A stretch of 45,266 nt of DNA, from contig CM022669.1 of NCBI GenBank assembly GCA_012295275.1, forward strand, positions 3,081,228-3,126,493. Direction: 5' to 3'. The position numbers were made by a program, and so were the translations under genes. The first letter of the stretch is position 1. Every line of letters begins with the position of its first letter. Origin of the DNA: Chrysomallon squamiferum (taxonomy: Eukaryota > Mollusca > Gastropoda > Neomphalida > Peltospiridae). Positions 1-13,272 of the stretch are shown here, one piece after another. The notes beneath the pieces were generated by a model. It searched no databases. It was given only the letters and a program-made list of their open reading frames with translations, and had not been told where the DNA came from.

Positions 1-8
1 AGAAAATA

Positions 9-240
<232 letters not shown>

Positions 241-296
241 CTGTACATATTTCAAAAAGTGCTAGTTCTTAACATTTGTTTGACTAATCATTTCTA

Positions 297-297
<1 letters not shown>

Positions 298-360
<63 letters not shown>

Positions 361-379
361 TATTATTATTATTATTATA
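298..379. repeat. (ATT)n microsatellite
   Basis: Nearly pure ATT trinucleotide run with one register slip near 360. Confidence 0.96.
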
Positions 380-392
380 ATACCTGGAATAA

Positions 393-806
393 GAATGAAT
401 TATGCCATCAAGACTGAAGGTTACTGAAGCTAGTTTAATGTTTCTGATATTAGAATCTGATACTGGTATTATGCCACTGAAACTGGCAGCATCACGAGAC
501 TGGTATTAAGCCTGAGTTTAACATCTGATACTGATATCATGCCACGAAGTCTGATATTAGAGTATTGAAACTGATTTTTCTGTTATTAGTGCTAGTATTA
601 TGCCACCGAGTCGGGTATTAAGGCTGTGAGTTAAAAATAAATTATTCCATTAAGGCTGATATTTCTGAGATTGCTATTACGCCACAGAAGATTTCGCGAC
701 TGAGATTGGTGTTGTGCTATGAGGGATGTTACTGAAACTGGTATCTTAAGTTATTCCGCCGCTGAGCTCGTATTATGCCACTGAGGGTTTAATACTGACT
801 ATAAAA
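393..806. repeat. Degenerate ~68-bp tandem repeat
   Basis: The core TATTATGCCACTGA recurs with variation near 399, 467, 535, 596, 673 and 772, each time beside CTGATACTGG/CTGAAACTGG-like words. Spacing is about 68, 68, 61, 77 and 99 bp, so this is an old, diverged minisatellite and not unique sequence. No open frame runs through it. Confidence 0.7.
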
Positions 807-1682
807 CTGCAGAACACCTCCCCCTCCGAAACAAAACCCGGTTAAATAAATAACCGATATGAACTTTTCTTCCGTTTGTAATTATTAAACTAGGCCTATT
901 TTTCTTCATCAACGTAGCAAAGCTGGAAAAGGGTTTTAAATAGAATTGTCATGTGCATTGTATATGTGTGAATGTGTCCTGTCTGTGTATATGTGGGTGT
1001 TTGTGGATTGTTAAATATATATGTATGTGTGTATCTGTGAATATAATATATGTATGTATGTATGTATGTATATATATAATATATGTATGTGTGTTAATGT
1101 ATGTATATACGTCTGTGTTTATGTATGCACTTTTTAACTCACTTTTTTCTAATGACAGCTTATTTATAAAATGTATATTAACCAGTCAACATTTCTTAGA
1201 ACGGTTTGTTTAGTTTTAAACTCTGAGAGTTCATCAAAACATACTGTGAATGTAAAACAGAAATGTAAATTTTGACTCTGGCTTGTAAGAAATATAAAAT
1301 TTGTATAACATCTTACATAATAATGACATCAGAGTTTAATCAAATGAATCCCCAAGTCAAATGCTATAAAATCAAACAAAACAGTGCAATCAGTTTAAAC
1401 CTATTACTTGCACTGCATTTAAAAATTGACTTTTTGAAGCTTATCGTGAAAATCTTGCACACACAGCTGTTTGGAGTCGCAGTGATTGAAATATCTGAAC
1501 AAACATAGAAACAAACAAAGCCGACCTAGATCTGAGTGGCATTTGATTCAGAATAACCAAGTATTCCGAGTATCCCAAGTAACTTGACTTGATTTTCTGG
1601 GACATGTTCCATATGTGAGCGTATTCTTATTTAATTTTATTTATTGCTGATGCACTGGATAATCAACAATAAACACAATCTT
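807..1682. other. Intergenic, no supported gene
   Basis: AT-rich unique sequence with a short TATG/TGTA-rich microsatellite patch (about 1018-1090). The open frames here (953-1213, 1272-1508) have no recognisable domain, and the first is mostly a reading of the TGTA patch. Confidence 0.6.
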
Positions 1683-1710
1683 CATCATTATTATCTTCAT
1701 CATCATCATC

Positions 1711-1742
<32 letters not shown>

Positions 1743-1797
1743 TATCATTATCGTGATCATCATTATCTTCATCATCATTATTATTATATTATTATAG
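1683..1797. repeat. (ATC)n/(ATT)n microsatellite
   Basis: Interleaved ATC and ATT triplets. The His/Tyr-rich open frame across it is an artefact of the repeat. Confidence 0.93.
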
Positions 1798-1910
1798 AAT
1801 GTAGATGTCATAACATTTTTTTCAAAATCAGATCATGATTATTACTCGTACAGTTTTGGTTATGCTAATATTTTCACATCAACTGAATACGCAAGTATGC
1901 TTCTCCTGCA

Positions 1911-2019
1911 GATGCGGTCTAGAAGATTTGTTAATCAGAGAAGATTAGTATTACTGAGTTAGATGATAATCTGGAGAGCAGAAAGGCTTTGAGTCAAACA
2001 ATAGCTTTCTAGCCGCATC
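1911..2019. repeat. Short imperfect inverted repeat
   Basis: GATGCGGTCTAGAAG at 1911-1925 is mirrored by the complement of GCTTTCTAGCCGCATC at 2004-2019, with about 78 bp between the arms. It could be a hairpin or a tiny relic of a terminal-inverted-repeat element. No target-site duplication was identified. Confidence 0.45.
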
Positions 2020-2786
2020 GTGCTTTGTTTGGCGATGTCTGGTGTAGTATACTGATTATAATTTGTACTTTGCTAGAGTATCAGAATGCTCTTTGGGTAC
2101 TGCGTGCTTTGCTTACATCCGCTCTCTCGTTTCTGTGTTTGTGTTTTTTTGTGACTGTTTTCCCTTCAATATGTACTGGAATTATGTTTTCCCTTTCATT
2201 TTCCTATGGCATACTTCTGTTCTTTCTAGATATATACGTATGGCTTTAGCGTGTTTTAGGTTAGGTAAGTGACTCAGGCTGTGGTAATTCCGACTTGCAT
2301 CGAAAATCGCCTTACGTCGGAACGTAGAAACGGATCTCCGAGTAACTCGATGACCACGTGTAGTTAATAAACTGGGTGAATCCAAGATATATTTGAAATG
2401 GCGTTCACAAGCAGAAGAAGACGCTCTGAGCCTAGATTTTATTATTATTGTAACTTTCTATCATCGGATATTACAAATGATACATTTTGGCTATTTCTGA
2501 AAATAGCTACATTTTTTTAATTAGGTGCAAATGTGATTCTGCATGCATGTTAAAAAACATTCAGATTCTGTTAAAGTCTAGCTGTCATTTTAACAGTTTA
2601 GCAAAAAATAACCTTAAAAAAAATTTTAAACATTTTAATCAATTTATTTTAACAATAAGTAAATGTTTTAATTTTTCTTATAAAACACAGAAAAGAACCT
2701 AGTCCGTTTAACCGTTCGACTAAAGTTTTTTCTGTGCAAAACTGGATGCTTAGTTTTTGACCTTCATATATAGGCTGTCATTTCAG
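2020..2786. other. Intergenic; CpG-richer patch near 2.28-2.42 kb
   Basis: No gene is supported. The stretch 2280-2420 has more CpG and higher complexity than its surroundings, with overlapping short frames on both strands (minus 2385-2182). None has a recognisable domain or convincing splice signals. It may be a relic of a mobile element or an isolated exon. Confidence 0.4.
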
Positions 2787-2859
2787 TTTCAATTCCCAAG
2801 ATTTCCCGAGCTTTTCTTCGATCACGATCAACCCTTTCAACAACCAATTTTCAACTACG
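2787..2859 (+). CDS. Candidate internal exon, unknown product
   Basis: A 73-bp segment sits between an acceptor-like site (CTGTCATTTCAG before 2787) and a good donor (CTACG|GTAAGA, GT at 2860-2861). It is open in the phase starting TTT CAA TTC and gives 24 residues rich in Phe, Pro and Gln (FPRFPELFFDHDQPF, then an FNY end), ending in phase 1. The composition is not that of the local simple repeats. No neighbouring exon with a matching phase was found and no family is recognised, so this is only a splice-signal prediction. Confidence 0.25.
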
Positions 2860-3600
2860 GTAAGATTTCCAAATTTTGCGTCATGTGCACCCGTAGCCAC
2901 CCGAACCTAACCAAAGTCACAGTCAACCTAGGTTGTAGCCTACGTTCTTTTTTAGCGTGTATAACTCTTGTTTACGTTGTTTTTATGTCTGTATGTTATT
3001 TTTACATTATTATATTACTGTATTCAATAGCTGTTATGTCTACTAAACTTTAATGTTTCGGTAAAGTTTAGTATTAATGTTTACATTCGCAATTTCCCAC
3101 TTTTCCATTTCTAGACCGGTGCTCCCCTTATTAGTCCATGAAACTGATCAACAGGTAACTAAACTGCGTTTGTCTAACAGTAAATCATAATCCAGCAAAA
3201 TCCCATTATTTGAATATTATATAATTTGGATTATATGTTTTGAATGTGAATAAATAAATAAATAATGTTATATCTGTTGCCCTTAATATTACTATGAATA
3301 TCGGGAAAACTATCCAATATAGCTCCTACAAAACAAAAATAGAAATAAAAGACAAGAAGACAACAATAACAAAAAGAAGAAAAAAAATTGAAACTTATTG
3401 TTGCAACGAAATGAAATGAAAATACAAGTAAACTATATATAAATATCTTCTTTTTTTTTTCTTTTTGTTTCCATATTTTTGGCAATATGAAAAATCGGAT
3501 TTTAACATCATATACTAGAAAAAGTCTATTTAAAATTTTACGTGAACCAAATACTTAATAAATAGAGAGTTAGTAATGCAAAAGGAGAAAATAACAACGT
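2860..3600. other. Intergenic, nothing supported
   Basis: AT-rich, with short AAAT and A/T homopolymer patches around 3247-3262 and 3445-3465. The minus-strand frame 3485-3231 is Phe/Tyr-rich low-complexity translation. Confidence 0.55.
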
Positions 3601-3735
3601 CCAAGGAACACGCTGTTAAGAGACCTCCAAAGGAACATTAAGAAAACAGGTTACACTTGGAGACAGCATGAAATAAAAACACAGACTAGACAACCCTGAA
3701 ACGCCCTGTGTGTGCCTCAGAAGGGTCAATGGACA
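3601..3735 (+). pseudogene. Non-LTR retrotransposon relic (reverse transcriptase C-terminus)
   Basis: The frame starting at 3601 reads PRNTLLRDLQRNIKKTGYTW, then RQHEIKTQTRQP, a TGA stop, and NALCVPQKGQWT. This matches the conserved tail of RTE/jockey-like LINE polyproteins, where a TWRRDL...GxTWxxLE..AxDRxxWRxLV.xLCP pattern follows the reverse transcriptase domain. The stop falls where the family has a Trp, so it is one substitution from an open frame. Only this roughly 45-residue tail remains, with no upstream RT core. It is a dead, 5'-truncated fragment. The family assignment comes from motif memory, not a search. Confidence 0.65.
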
Positions 3736-5012
3736 CTAGTAATTAGGGCTGAGTATTGCAAATTAGAATCATTAAAGGTTTTTTATTAATACAATCAATA
3801 TTAACTAATTTTATTTAAGAAGGTCAAAATTAGACAAATGAACTACAACAATATTTATATCAAAGTTAAACACCAAACTTAAAAACATTTCCAGTCACTG
3901 CGAAAGGCAACCTTATTACATTTGCATATGTTTATTTTGCCTAGAGTTTCACCCTCAAAAGATCAACTTTAGTTATTAGCCATAAGCTATGTTGTAGGAA
4001 CATTAAATAGAGTAAATGTATTCGACACTTTTACTGCTGTTAATGCAAAGATTGAAATTCACAGAACTTGAAGACTTTTAGAAAACTGATATATGGAAAT
4101 GAAACAGTTATCACCAACTTTGATATGGTTTGTTAGCATATCTCTTAGACAAGAAATTCGTTTAACTGAAGTAAAAACGCAAAATAATTTGTGTCTTTAC
4201 TTTAGTTAGCTGCCAGATCGAACTAAACACGAACGGGTTCGAGTCTACATGACGTAAATTTAAATTTTGTGCAGATCCACTTTGATGTACTGACTGAATT
4301 TGCTTAAAATAAAAGAAATAATAATAATTTTGGACAAATTAATATTTTCCATGATATAATATATAAAGTATATCTCGGTGAAAGAGCCATGCAAACAGTC
4401 GTCTCAATTAGCAATTAACCCAGAAATAAGAAAAAAGTTTGGTTAAAACAAAAAATAATTAATAATAATAATATAATATATATATATATATATAAAAGAA
4501 GAAGAAGAAGAAGAAGAAATATGTTATAATTTTATAAACGACGTGAATATAGGTTGAACTGAATATCAACATCATACCTAATCATCATTAATACTTGCAT
4601 CATTGTCGTACTTTGGTAGCCGTAGAGATTATTTGCAAAGCTTTAGACATCTTGTAAAAGAAATTAAACTTGTACGACAAATCAATATTGGAAATATGTT
4701 TCTCCCGAACACAGAACGTGAAACCTGTTGTATGTTTCCTGGCTTTATTAAAATCCACAGAATAAATCACTCGAAATTGTTGAGTGCAAGGCATGTTCAG
4801 TAAACGTGTATTCATTACAACCAGTAAGGAAATACGGTCTGACTCGTCTTTAAATTGCCATTTATCCTGTTACTTGAGATAACATTCAATGACAGTCACA
4901 GGTATCAACAGCAGCTGTTCTTCATATAATGCATTATTAGCCATAACCAACCAACTGAAAATATGTTCACAAATCTGTTTCCGACATTTTAAAAAGGAAA
5001 TATAATAATAAA
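3736..5012. other. Intergenic, short microsatellites only
   Basis: AT-rich, with (AT)n then (GAA)n at about 4471-4519. Open frames on both strands at 4600-4815 overlap each other and show no recognisable domain. GGGTTCGAGTC near 4236 looks like a Pol III B-box, but the flanks do not pair as a T-stem. Confidence 0.5.
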
Positions 5013-5016
5013 ATAA

Positions 5017-5180
<164 letters not shown>

Positions 5181-5454
5181 ACATGAACAAAATATATAAC
5201 GGAAAAAACAGGTAGCTATAAAATGACTAAAGTATTTGTCAGTGGTAGATAGACTTACTGAACGAAAAAAAGTATATATATTTTGTTTTCTTCTCATGCC
5301 TTTGCTGTAGATAATGAAAAATGTTTGGTTCATATTAAATAATATGGCCACGTTTTATGGCGTTGGAGCTAGTTATAGAGCTGATATGCTTTACCAATAC
5401 TATATTTATGACGTATTTGGCCTCCACATTATTTTATGCACACTTTTTTCAAGT

Positions 5455-5530
5455 AAATACAGATATAATGAGATTGCTGATGTTAAAAACATAAATACAG
5501 ATATAATGAGATTGCTGATGTTAAAAACAT
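5455..5530. repeat. Perfect 38-bp tandem duplication
   Basis: Units 5455-5492 and 5493-5530 are identical (each begins AAATACAGATATAATGAGAT). A perfect two-copy duplication implies a recent event or an assembly stutter. Confidence 0.95.
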
Positions 5531-5877
5531 AACAAAGATCGCAAATAAATAAATAAATAAATAAAAAAATATAAATAATAATATAAAATATAGGAAAAGA
5601 ATAAGAATAAGAAAAGTGAACATCTTAATTTTGTGGCAGTATTTTGGCTCTTCTCAGTTCCTCAGTAGATAAAACTGATTTGTTTTATATACTCATTGTA
5701 GGTTAATTATCTATAAGCGACCAAACGCTTTGGCTATCACACTGTGCAGTTTAAACAAGCAGTTTTTATTTATCAAGTAACAGCGTAAATACCCGACACT
5801 GTCTGAGACCGTTCCGGCAACCTTTCGGTGAAAATAACAGAAAATTAAGTGTAGCTATTTGCTGCTATAAAATAAAA
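5531..5877. other. AT-rich stretch leading into the 5878 ORF
   Basis: AAAT-rich sequence to about 5610, then unique sequence. From about 5780 the sequence becomes CpG-richer and could be 5'-UTR or promoter for the ORF that follows; no core promoter element is evident. Confidence 0.35.
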
Positions 5878-6021
5878 ATGGTCACTCCTGATACTGAGAA
5901 AAAAGATGAAAGCCAATCCCCGAAGAAAACAGGCGAGGTGACCAATCATGTGCCTTGTAGTAGCAAACATGTTGCGACAAAGAAAGCTGATACCAGTGAC
6001 CAGATTTCACATTCTAGCTGA
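5878..6021 (+). CDS. Candidate first coding exon, unknown product, frame broken
   Basis: The ATG sits in a favourable context (AAAATGG). Its 47 residues are charged and Ser/Thr/Lys-rich (MVTPDTEKKDESQSPKKTGE, later VTNHVPCSSKHVATKKADTS), unlike the low-complexity frames around it, and look like a cytosolic N-terminal tail. The TGA at 6019-6021 comes at the junction of a 31/32-bp tandem duplication (5986-6048). After the second unit the frame resumes as WKRKPWVTRIISKDFPC and remains open to about 6125, so the stop may be a by-product of the duplication. A donor-like CCTGG|GTGACA follows at about 6068. No homologue is recognised. It could be an orphan exon, a pseudogene or chance. Confidence 0.3.
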   Translation: MVTPDTEKKDESQSPKKTGEVTNHVPCSSKHVATKKADTSDQISHSS

Positions 6022-6048
6022 TAGCCAGTGACCAGATTTCACATTCTA
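5986..6048. repeat. 31/32-bp tandem duplication
   Basis: Unit 1 (5986-6016) and unit 2 (6017-6048) share CCAGTGACCAGATTTCACAT. Unit 2 carries one extra G (GATAGCC versus GATACC), so the pair shifts the frame of the overlapping ORF. Confidence 0.93.
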
Positions 6049-6591
6049 GCTGGAAGCGCAAACCCTGGGTGACACGTATAATCTCTAAGGACTTTCCCTG
6101 CCAACTGTTGGTTATCCTGTCATGTTAGGTAGATCTACGTCATAGCGGGCCGAATATAAAATTAAGGTTCTTTTCGTTCCTATAATTTACACTTACTGAT
6201 TAATAACAAGTTATTTTATAAATTATGTAATTTCTCTCTATGGATAAACTATTATAAAATATTATAATTATGATGTTTATTAAGCGATAAAGGTTGAGCT
6301 ATGAGTGACGCTAAAGGGTTTTATTTTCATAAGATCATTATAAAGTCACATGATTGACAGCTAACTTGAGTTAACATAATAATAGGTCCAGCTATTTTAT
6401 AAATTAATTTACAAAATGAAAATATAATAGTGATAATAAAAATAATAATAACAACAACAACAATCATATGATGATGATGATGATGATGATGATGTTAGGC
6501 ATATAATCCACGTAGGCAAAGAGTACAAAAAATAAATGCAATTAAAACTGCCAGTAATAGTTATCCCAGTGTTAATGATATTCCTTTTATT
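6049..6591. other. Intergenic with AAT/ACA/ATG patch
   Basis: No gene supported beyond the possible continuation of the 5878 frame to about 6125. A short run of AAT, ACA and ATG triplets lies at 6425-6495. Confidence 0.55.
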
Positions 6592-8585
<1,994 letters not shown>

Positions 8586-8604
8586 ATTATACTTTATTAT
8601 TATT

Positions 8605-8648
<44 letters not shown>

Positions 8649-8710
8649 ATCATCATCATCATCAACGTCATAACCATTATCATCATCATCATCATCATCA
8701 TCATCGTTAA
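8586..8710. repeat. (ATC)n microsatellite
   Basis: ATC triplets with a few interruptions. The poly-His, poly-Met and poly-Asp frames on the two strands are repeat readings. Confidence 0.95.
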
Positions 8711-9231
8711 TTTTATTATTATCCAATATTTTAATATAATTAGCATAATTAAATAATCTGATTAACAATATTTAACATTTAAAAAATTAGACATAACATT
8801 TTAAAGTGATTTGATTAGTTAATAATTAATTTTCAGTTTTAGTTTTCTATTTAAATATCTTCACACTGATTATTATTTTAAATGTGCAGCGACATTTTTA
8901 TTTTGCATCTTGATCAGTTCAGTTATTACGGAGTTGTATTAATTGTTAACAATTAGCAAGAAGCAACTTAAACATCTAGATTTAACCAGTCCCCGCTCCT
9001 GTATTTGTCTGTTAAACCACCAGTTAATTTGGCAGCACTTGTTCTGAAACGAGAGAACAGTGGGATAACTGTTTTGTTTTTCTGAAATGTTTCTATATTG
9101 TGTGTTAACAATATTTTCTTTGTGTCTTATTTTGAATGCTCATTACTTCTCATTGCTGGTAATGATGCTAAAATATTCTATTCTAACTGGGAATTCTCGT
9201 CCTGAACTCTCATTCATCATTTCATGATCAA
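8711..9231. other. Intergenic, nothing supported
   Basis: Unique AT-rich sequence with no domain-bearing frame, RNA gene or tandem repeat that I can recognise. Confidence 0.5.
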
Positions 9232-9232
9232 A

Positions 9233-9268
<36 letters not shown>

Positions 9269-9335
9269 GTTATTGTTGTTGTTGTTGTTACTGTTATTGT
9301 TATTATTTATTGTTATTGTTATTGTTATTATTTTA

Positions 9336-9404
<69 letters not shown>
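9232..9404. repeat. (ATT)n/(GTT)n microsatellite
   Basis: ATT run, a GTT/ATT mixed block, then a second pure ATT run. Confidence 0.95.
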
Positions 9405-9604
9405 CTGAAAATTCTCCTATATCTTGCCCTGTCTCATTGTGGTGATGGGGGACGGGGTTGTTCTAATTCTGAATATGACCAGTTTACAAAAATATGAATT
9501 CATTTAGAGAGGAATACTACCTAGTAAATTCAAATAATGATAGTTCAATACATTTCTATATTACAGTTATCTACATATGAAATTTTTATCAGACCATTAA
9601 TAAG

Positions 9605-9645
9605 CCAGGTTGGAGCACTGGTTGGAACGTGAAGAAGCCCTACAA
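9605..9645 (+). mobile_element. Possible gastropod SINE relic
   Basis: The words GTTGGAGCACTGGTTGGAAC and GTGAAGAAGCCC resemble the GGAGCACTGGCTGGAAC...AGCCC segment I associate with a repeat common in marine snail genomes. Only about 40 bp is recognisable and the usual downstream tRNA-like portion is absent. The match rests on memory alone. Confidence 0.3.
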
Positions 9646-9763
9646 AGACTTCGATCATTTATACACCAGAGATTTGTTACAGAAAAAAATACGTTCGTTT
9701 CAGTTCACAGAAAATGTTTATTAACGTTAGGATTCTGCCCAACTTGTAAAATAATTTCTATAA

Positions 9764-9794
<31 letters not shown>

Positions 9795-10276
9795 ATTTTA
9801 TTTAATTTATAAATGATAAATACTAACTTTATAATTAGTATTTGTCACTTATAATTATATAAATAAATATCTGACCCATAAAGGAGACGAAGCATAGCTC
9901 TTTTACAAGATGCACTCTAGAGTTTTTATCGTTCCAGCTAATGCTCCACACATGATGTATCAAAAGCTATGGATGCACTGTTCTGTTTGTAGCCTGGTGA
10001 ATATAAAGTATTTTATTTTATTATTATTTTCTGTTGTTGTTGTTGCTAATTGGAAACAGTTTCCTCTCTGGTGGTCTTAACCGTGTGTTCGAACACTCTA
10101 CATGCTGAGCTAAATAAAACATTTCCTTCCTGTCTCAACCGTCAAAACTGTGTGAGAGGAGTATGTTAGAATAACGTTTTAAAAAGTGTGTGTAGTTGTA
10201 GTTAATAATACGAGTAGAGAGAATACACTAGGCCTAGAAACAGTGGTAGTAGCAGCTGCAGTATTAAGCGTAATGG
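9646..10276. other. Intergenic with TTTA repeat and a tRNA-like relic
   Basis: (TTTA)n at about 9758-9793. On the minus strand near 10115-10090 is TAGCTCAGCATGTAGAG, matching a Pol III A-box, directly followed by the perfect palindrome GTGTTCGAACAC. The A-box to B-box spacing is too short for a tRNA, so this may be a decayed tRNA-derived SINE head. Confidence 0.3.
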
Positions 10277-10277
10277 C

Positions 10278-10362
<85 letters not shown>

Positions 10363-10388
10363 GTAGAATAATAATAATAATAATAATA

Positions 10389-10425
<37 letters not shown>

Positions 10426-10536
10426 GTAATAGTAGTAGAAAGTAGTAGTAATAATAGTAGTAGAAGTAGAAGTAGAAGTAGTATGAATAATAGTAGTAGT
10501 AGTAGTAGAGTAGTAGAAGTAGAAGTAGTAGAATAA

Positions 10537-10581
<45 letters not shown>

Positions 10582-10617
10582 AATAGTAGTAGTAGTAGAA
10601 GTAGTAGTAGTAGAATA

Positions 10618-10654
<37 letters not shown>

Positions 10655-10762
10655 AATAGTAGTAGAATAATAGTAGTAGTAGTAGTAGTAGTAATATAAG
10701 TAGTAGAAGTAGTAGTAGAATGAATAATAATAGTAGTAGTAGTAGAAGTGTAGTAGTAGAGA
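10277..10762. repeat. Long (AAT)n/(AGT)n trinucleotide array
   Basis: About 150 bp of AAT grading into roughly 330 bp of AGT/AGA mosaic. The 203-codon Leu/Ile/Tyr/Thr/Ser-rich minus-strand frame is an artefact of a triplet repeat having no stop in that phase. Confidence 0.97.
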
Positions 10763-12090
10763 TTATTAATATATTAGTAATTAATAACAAAACAAATATT
10801 TAGTATTAACAGTATTAAGTAGTGGTAATAGATACATATTTGATACCCCTTCACCAAATAATGCTACCGCACAAAATATAAAATTTTCTAAAATCTGAAA
10901 TTGCTGTAAACAAAAACGGTTTTCTAAATCGCCCTGCAACAAATCCTCGTGCTCATAACGCGACACTCGGTACTGGAATAAAACAAATCTAGAACAAACA
11001 TTAAACTCTCTCTTTTGAAATTAGTAATACGACTTGCATATTAGGTTTCAGTAAAATAAATGCTACAAATACGTACTTAAATAAAATATGTTTCTTCTAA
11101 TAATCGAGACTGTTGTCATACTATGAAAGAGTAACCGAATATTTAAAACAAGTTCTTGGGACAAGGGTAAAAAACGAGCACTATAAACATGTGTAAACTT
11201 TCATTTAGATAAAAGCAGGGATTTATCTGGTATCATAAACAATAATTATAATTTTATTAATTAATTTATTATTAATATAAAATACTATATTTTACAGAAC
11301 GAAGCTTTATGTATATATGTATGTATGTCTTTGCTTTAATTTTTTTTTTGGGGTGAGGTGCTATTTTTGAGGGGGTTATGGGGGGCTGTTGGATCATAAC
11401 ATCCGTAACCTAACATTATTTTAGATAAGGTCTTGCTTAAGAATTTATTAAATTATTTTCTTCTTAATCTGATGCCATTTATTTTTCTGCTTTAATTCCC
11501 AACATTTCTTCTAACCTTCACATAATTATGATACACTTTAAAACTCACCTTGTTACGTTGAATCATATTTGTTTACTTTTTGTTGTTATTGTTTAATTCT
11601 GAGTATAATGTATATTTTTGCTTGTTAACTTTAAAAGTTTATGTATAAGCTAGATGCAGCAGTAACAATAGTAGCAAGAAGTTGTTACTGATGATGCTAA
11701 CGGTGTACAATTATTAGGATATTCTATTATTCTACAATACTAGACAGACTACTTTAATAAACAAAATGTACTAATTTATATAACCTTATTATTAATATGA
11801 AAGATTTCGTGTGTGAGTGCTTGTCTGTAGGTGTGTAAGTGAGTTTTGTGTGTGCGTGCATTGCGCGTTTGTTTGGGTTTTTTGTTCGCAGGTTTATGTG
11901 TGAATCAGAAGATTCTATGTTTTGCGTTTTGTTACTACGTACCGTGGTTATTCTTGTGTATTTATTATATAACGTAGGAAATCCTGGTACTGTGAATCAG
12001 TGAGCTAACTCTTGCGAGCAGAGCTTGTGTAGTTTTAAATCAGCACCTTCCAACAGAGGAAAGCAACACCTCCACATGCGTGCTACTTGT
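10763..12090. other. Intergenic, nothing supported
   Basis: AT-rich unique sequence with a T/G-rich patch at 11339-11390. The frame 10966-10781 (minus) has no recognisable domain. Confidence 0.5.
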
Positions 12091-12093
12091 CCA

Positions 12094-12240
12094 TATAGGA
12101 AATATTTGCATGTAACGGAGGGTGCATGCGTGCGTGCATTTGTGTTTGTATATATATATATGTATGTATGTATGTGTGTATGTATATATGTATGTATGTA
12201 TGTATGTATATATATATGCAGCTATGTATCTGTGTATGTA
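12094..12240. repeat. Outer copy of a dispersed motif, plus TATG microsatellite
   Basis: AATATTTGCATGTAACGGAG, continuing GGTGCATGCG and then TG/TA-rich DNA, is nearly repeated at 16746 (inside copy A) and at 44281 (copy B). The TATG/TA microsatellite extends the element to about 12240. The frames 12025-12342 (plus) and 12246-12040 (minus) mostly read this repeat. Confidence 0.6.
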
Positions 12241-12633
12241 AGCCATTGTTTATATGTGTGTGAGTATGTACAGTTTCTGAATGTTCCTGTGTTCACTTGT
12301 GTTTGTACATGTAAATATGTATGCGGCTGTATGTATATTTGAATGTTTATATTTGTGTGCATGCGAGGTGTGTGCGCGTGCATGTTAGGTTTAGTGAAAA
12401 GCTAATTTAATATCAAAGTAACAGGTTTATATAACGTGACTGAAATATCAGCGAGTCAGTTTGACAGGTTGCTACTTTCATTCAACAAGGATTCGAACTA
12501 TTCTGATTAAACAACCTGTGTTCATCACACACTGACTCAGGCTGGACAGACTCACTACAAATTATTTAACTAATGTTTTGTTATTCGTTTGTTTAACCAC
12601 ATGGCAATAGGTACTGAATCATTATGATTTTTA

Positions 12634-12668
12634 AATTTATTTATTTATTTATTTATTATTATTATATT

Positions 12669-12702
<34 letters not shown>

Positions 12703-12704
12703 CG
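12634..12704. repeat. (TTTA)n and poly-T tract
   Basis: TTTA and ATT words followed by about 30 T, matched in copy B at about 40648-40716. Together with the A-run at 12797-12821 it could mark an old retroposon tail, but no element body is recognised. Confidence 0.85.
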
Positions 12705-13272
12705 CGCCAATTTGCTGATTGCTTCGTACATGTGTATTATATAGTGCAAAAGACGGATATAACAACAACAAAAAATTATACATAGACAAAATAACAAAAA
12801 AAAAAAAAAAAAAAAAAAAAACAAAATACTGAAAGAGAAAGAAAAAAGAAAAGAAAATCCACCAAAGTACTTATTATTGTTAGTCTTTTCTTGAATCAGT
12901 GCCTAAACATATCGAATCGGATCGAAAATGGCCGAAGCAGACAAAAAAAGCACCATTATAGCACTTTTGTATTTGTTTATTTCAGACATGCATCTAGTTA
13001 TTAGCTAATCTTTTGAGATAATCAGATTTTAAACTTTTACATGTTTCCTCAAGTTAATGTTTGAAGTTAAGTGTTTAAAATAGGAACTAGGATCAATAAA
13101 TATTTTATAATTTTAAAATTATTTTAAACAGTTCAGATTATTCGAAATAAGTAATACACCATCATAACATTCACGGATTAGTTTATTATAACTTCATATT
13201 TACAATGGTAAAGAGACAGTTCAGAGTTTAAGGTCAGTGAACTTCAAACGCTCGCCTAATTCCCTGGCCTCA

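Noticed and set aside
4225-4250. GGGTTCGAGTC resembling a tRNA T-arm or B-box
   Set aside because: Flanking bases do not pair as a T-stem and no A-box lies at a tRNA-like distance.
4600-4815. Complementary open frames of 71 and 66 codons on both strands
   Set aside because: Neither has a recognisable domain, both overlap fully, and no splice context supports either.
10179-10790. 203-codon minus-strand frame, Leu/Ile/Tyr/Thr/Ser homopolymers
   Set aside because: Direct translation of AAT/AGT trinucleotide arrays; no complex sequence apart from short flanks.
12480-12505. AGTTCGAATCCTTG on the minus strand (also in copy B near 40505) as a tRNA B-box
   Set aside because: No acceptor stem, anticodon arm or A-box can be built around it.
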